In this document: positions 5,951 through 7,170 of the stretch, in pieces
How the letters are laid out: every line of letters begins with the position of its first letter
Numbering within the stretch: position 1 is the first letter of the stretch
The notes under the pieces: generated by a model
Seen by the model: the letters and a program-made list of their open reading frames with translations, nothing else
What the model was told of the DNA's origin: nothing
Database searches by the model: none
From: Acidianus hospitalis
GTDB lineage: Archaea; Thermoproteota; Thermoprotei_A; Sulfolobales; Sulfolobaceae
Assembly: GCA_003086435.1 (NCBI GenBank)
Contig: QEFD01000011.1
Location: 1 to 7,170, forward strand
DNA length: 7,170 nt
Direction of reading: 5' to 3'
Translations under genes and position numbers: made by a program

Positions 5951-6884
5951 ATATTGGTTTCTCACCCTTTAGCACCAATAATAAGTTTTTTACAGCAATT
6001 TCTGCCATTTTCTCTCTAGTTTCGACAGTAGCACTACCTAAATGCGGCGTTAAAACTACATTATTTAATTTAAGTAAAGGGCTATCTTTAGGCAGTGGCT
6101 CAATTTCAAATACGTCTAGACCAGCTCCTTTTATCCATCCTTCTTGTAATGCCTTAATTAACGCTTTTTCGTCTACTACTTGACCTCTAGAGGCATTTAT
6201 TAAGAATGCGCTTCTTTTCATTTTCTTTAGCCTATCTTCGTTTATTAAATGGTAAGTGCTCTCGTTTAGGTCCACAGTAATAACCACATAATCAGAATTT
6301 TCCAATAAGTAGTCTAAGTCTACATATTCTGCATCAACTTCTTCGTGTTTTCTTCTACTGTTATAAATAATCCTCATATCAAAACCTTTTGCCCTTTTAA
6401 CTAATGCTTTGCCTATTCTTCCCATACCTATTATACCTAAGGTTTTACCGTGAACCTCTGTTCCAAGCATAAATGTTGGGTACCAAGGAGTTTTCCATTC
6501 TCCTTTCCTAATTAATGAGTCACCTTCACAAATTCTTCTTGCTACTGCAAGTATTAATCCAAAAACTAGGTCTGCAGTGGCATCTGTAAGCACTTCTGGA
6601 GTATAAGTTACTATGATTCCTCTAGATTTTGCATATTTTATATCAATGTGATCATAGCCGACACTATACGTGCTTATAACTTTAAGATTTTTAGCACGAT
6701 CTATTATCTCTTTATCAATTTTCTCTGTTAATGTGATAAGTATTCCATCCTTGTCCTCTATGTTATTTAAAATCCACTCTTTTGGAGGTGGATAAATGTC
6801 TTCCCATAGTGTCACATTACATTCTCTTTTTAAATAATCTATCCAATTTCCAGGCAATTTTTTAGTAACTAATACATTGCACAC
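5937..6884 (-). CDS. D-2-hydroxyacid dehydrogenase, glyoxylate/hydroxypyruvate reductase type
   Basis: Cytoplasmic NAD(P)H-dependent enzyme that interconverts 2-oxoacids and D-2-hydroxyacids; the closest pattern is archaeal glyoxylate reductase (GyaR). It has 315 residues, normal for the family (about 315-335). The N-terminal catalytic part holds STYSVGYDHID (61-71). The Rossmann domain has GMGRIG (153-158), and YNSRR (174-178) after the second strand suggests NADP(H), since arginines there bind the 2'-phosphate. The catalytic triad is complete: Arg233 in NASRG, Glu262 in DVFEIEP and His281 in TPHLGSAT. The start is a GTG at 6884 with a weak AGGAT 8 nt upstream; no in-frame ATG lies nearby. 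Its 3' end overlaps tmcA, so the two form an operon, although no shared pathway is obvious. Phosphoglycerate dehydrogenase is less likely because the extra regulatory domain is absent. Confidence 0.95.
   Translation of the reverse strand: MCNVLVTKKLPGNWIDYLKRECNVTLWEDIYPPPKEWILNNIEDKDGILITLTEKIDKEIIDRAKNLKVISTYSVGYDHIDIKYAKSRGIIVTYTPEVLTDATADLVFGLILAVARRICEGDSLIRKGEWKTPWYPTFMLGTEVHGKTLGIIGMGRIGKALVKRAKGFDMRIIYNSRRKHEEVDAEYVDLDYLLENSDYVVITVDLNESTYHLINEDRLKKMKRSAFLINASRGQVVDEKALIKALQEGWIKGAGLDVFEIEPLPKDSPLLKLNNVVLTPHLGSATVETREKMAEIAVKNLLLVLKGEKPIYEVQ
5961..5966 (-). promoter_or_regulatory. tmcA Shine-Dalgarno GGTGAG inside the upstream gene
   Basis: GGTGAG on the minus strand matches the complement of the Sulfolobus 16S rRNA 3' end (ATCACCTC) over GGTGA and lies 10 nt before the ATG at 5950. 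It is embedded in the Lys-Gly-Glu codons near the end of the dehydrogenase gene. This decides the start of tmcA and implies internal, coupled translation from a shared mRNA. Confidence 0.6.
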
Positions 6885-6918
6885 TGTATCTAATCCTATT
6901 CGTTATTTTTAGCCTTTT

Positions 6919-6925
6919 CTTATAG
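6919..6925 (-). promoter_or_regulatory. Candidate box A for the dehydrogenase-tmcA operon
   Basis: CTATAAG on the minus strand lies about 35-41 bp before the GTG at 6884. Initiation some 26 bp downstream would give a leader of about 11-12 nt containing AGGAT. It falls within one copy of the 15-bp direct repeat. AAAAATAA at 6903-6910 would be the leaderless alternative but is a poorer TATA match. Confidence 0.4.
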
Positions 6926-6934
6926 GTAAAATTA
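6920..6934. repeat. 15-bp direct repeat TTATAGGTAAAATTA, copy 1
   Basis: Identical over 15 bp to 6983-6997 in the same orientation, 63 bp apart start to start. It lies between the divergent dehydrogenase gene and the right-edge frame and overlaps the dehydrogenase box A. It may be a paired binding site for one regulator. Confidence 0.5.
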
Positions 6935-6982
6935 AAAAATGTTAAATAAATCCACGTTATTCTTGATTAATGTTTAATTGAA

Positions 6983-6997
6983 TTATAGGTAAAATTA
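6983..6997. repeat. 15-bp direct repeat TTATAGGTAAAATTA, copy 2
   Basis: Second exact copy of the element at 6920-6934. It abuts the TTTTTATC stretch (6998-7005) that could be box A for the rightward gene, so each copy is next to one of the two divergent promoters. Confidence 0.5.
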
Positions 6998-7005
6998 TTT
7001 TTATC
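6998..7005 (+). promoter_or_regulatory. Possible box A for the right-edge gene
   Basis: TTTTTATC is centred about 26 bp before position 7027, so a transcript would begin just ahead of the GGTG at 7026-7029 and the open frame entered by 7034. The match is moderate and depends on where this gene really starts. Confidence 0.35.
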
Positions 7006-7033
7006 ATAATACCATAATTCATTCCGGTGTAAT

Positions 7034-7170
7034 GTAATTCCAGTTGAAAAGAGCGTTCTAATAAATAGAGCCTTAGAAGTTGTTGAAAAAGCTAAGGAAA
7101 AAGGAATAGTGTTAAGGTTAATAGGAGGAGCTGCTATAGCAGTAATAGCACCAAAAGGAAGTGAGTTATT
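7034..7170 (+). CDS. Partial nucleotidyltransferase-like protein, start codon unclear, continues past the right edge
   Basis: An open frame encodes an N-terminal helix (VEKSVLINRALEVVEKAKEK) followed by IVLRLIGGAAIAVIAP. A helix leading into a strand and a GG-x-A turn is how many archaeal nucleotidyltransferase-fold proteins of the AbiEii/COG4849-like kind begin, so I tentatively place it there; the catalytic aspartates would lie beyond the window. The frame is closed upstream by TAA at 7007-7009, and no ATG, GTG or TTG occurs in frame until GTG at 7109, which would remove the whole helix. An ATG at 7032 is one frame off and followed at once by TAA. GGTG (7026-7029) could serve an unusual ATT start at 7037. 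The coordinate given is the first codon after the out-of-frame ATG. Coding is likely; the start and family are uncertain. Confidence 0.5.

Overview
The window is AT-rich, gene-dense archaeal DNA and reads most naturally as a chromosomal stretch from a thermoacidophilic Sulfolobales member (Sulfolobus/Acidianus/Metallosphaera type). The support is an archaeal-length TmcA with fused helicase and acetyltransferase domains, Sulfolobus-style T/A-rich box A elements placed for leaderless or near-leaderless transcripts, a GGTGA-type Shine-Dalgarno used inside an operon, and overlapping genes. The genus is an inference. No rRNA, tRNA, CRISPR array, insertion sequence or phage module is visible.

Layout. 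Positions 1-1041 (minus) hold the N-terminal 347 residues of a FAD/NAD disulfide oxidoreductase of the dihydrolipoamide dehydrogenase type, cut by the left edge. Upstream of it on the same strand is a single-domain UspA protein (1080-1505). A divergent intergenic region follows, with a perfect 14-bp palindrome (1581-1594), and leads into two small overlapping plus-strand genes (1647-2018 and 2015-2500). I do not recognise either, though the first has a faint von Willebrand A-like pattern. They converge on, and overlap by 27 bp, an MFS transporter (2474-3634, minus). The MFS promoter carries a palindromic AAACTATATAGTTT element.

Upstream of the transporter is tmcA (3740-5950, minus), the tRNA/rRNA cytidine acetyltransferase. 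It overlaps the end of a D-2-hydroxyacid dehydrogenase of glyoxylate-reductase type (5937-6884, minus), whose last codons contain the tmcA ribosome binding site. Beyond a divergent intergenic region with a 15-bp direct repeat, a plus-strand frame resembling the N terminus of a nucleotidyltransferase-like protein runs off the right edge. It has no normal start codon.

Functionally this is mostly housekeeping: flavin redox chemistry, stress response, RNA acetylation and 2-oxoacid reduction, plus one exporter-like transporter that looks locally regulated. The least explained parts are the unknown gene pair with its palindromic promoter region, the palindromic MFS promoter, and the start-less frame at the right edge. 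I see no clear evidence of a new multi-gene defence or mobile system.
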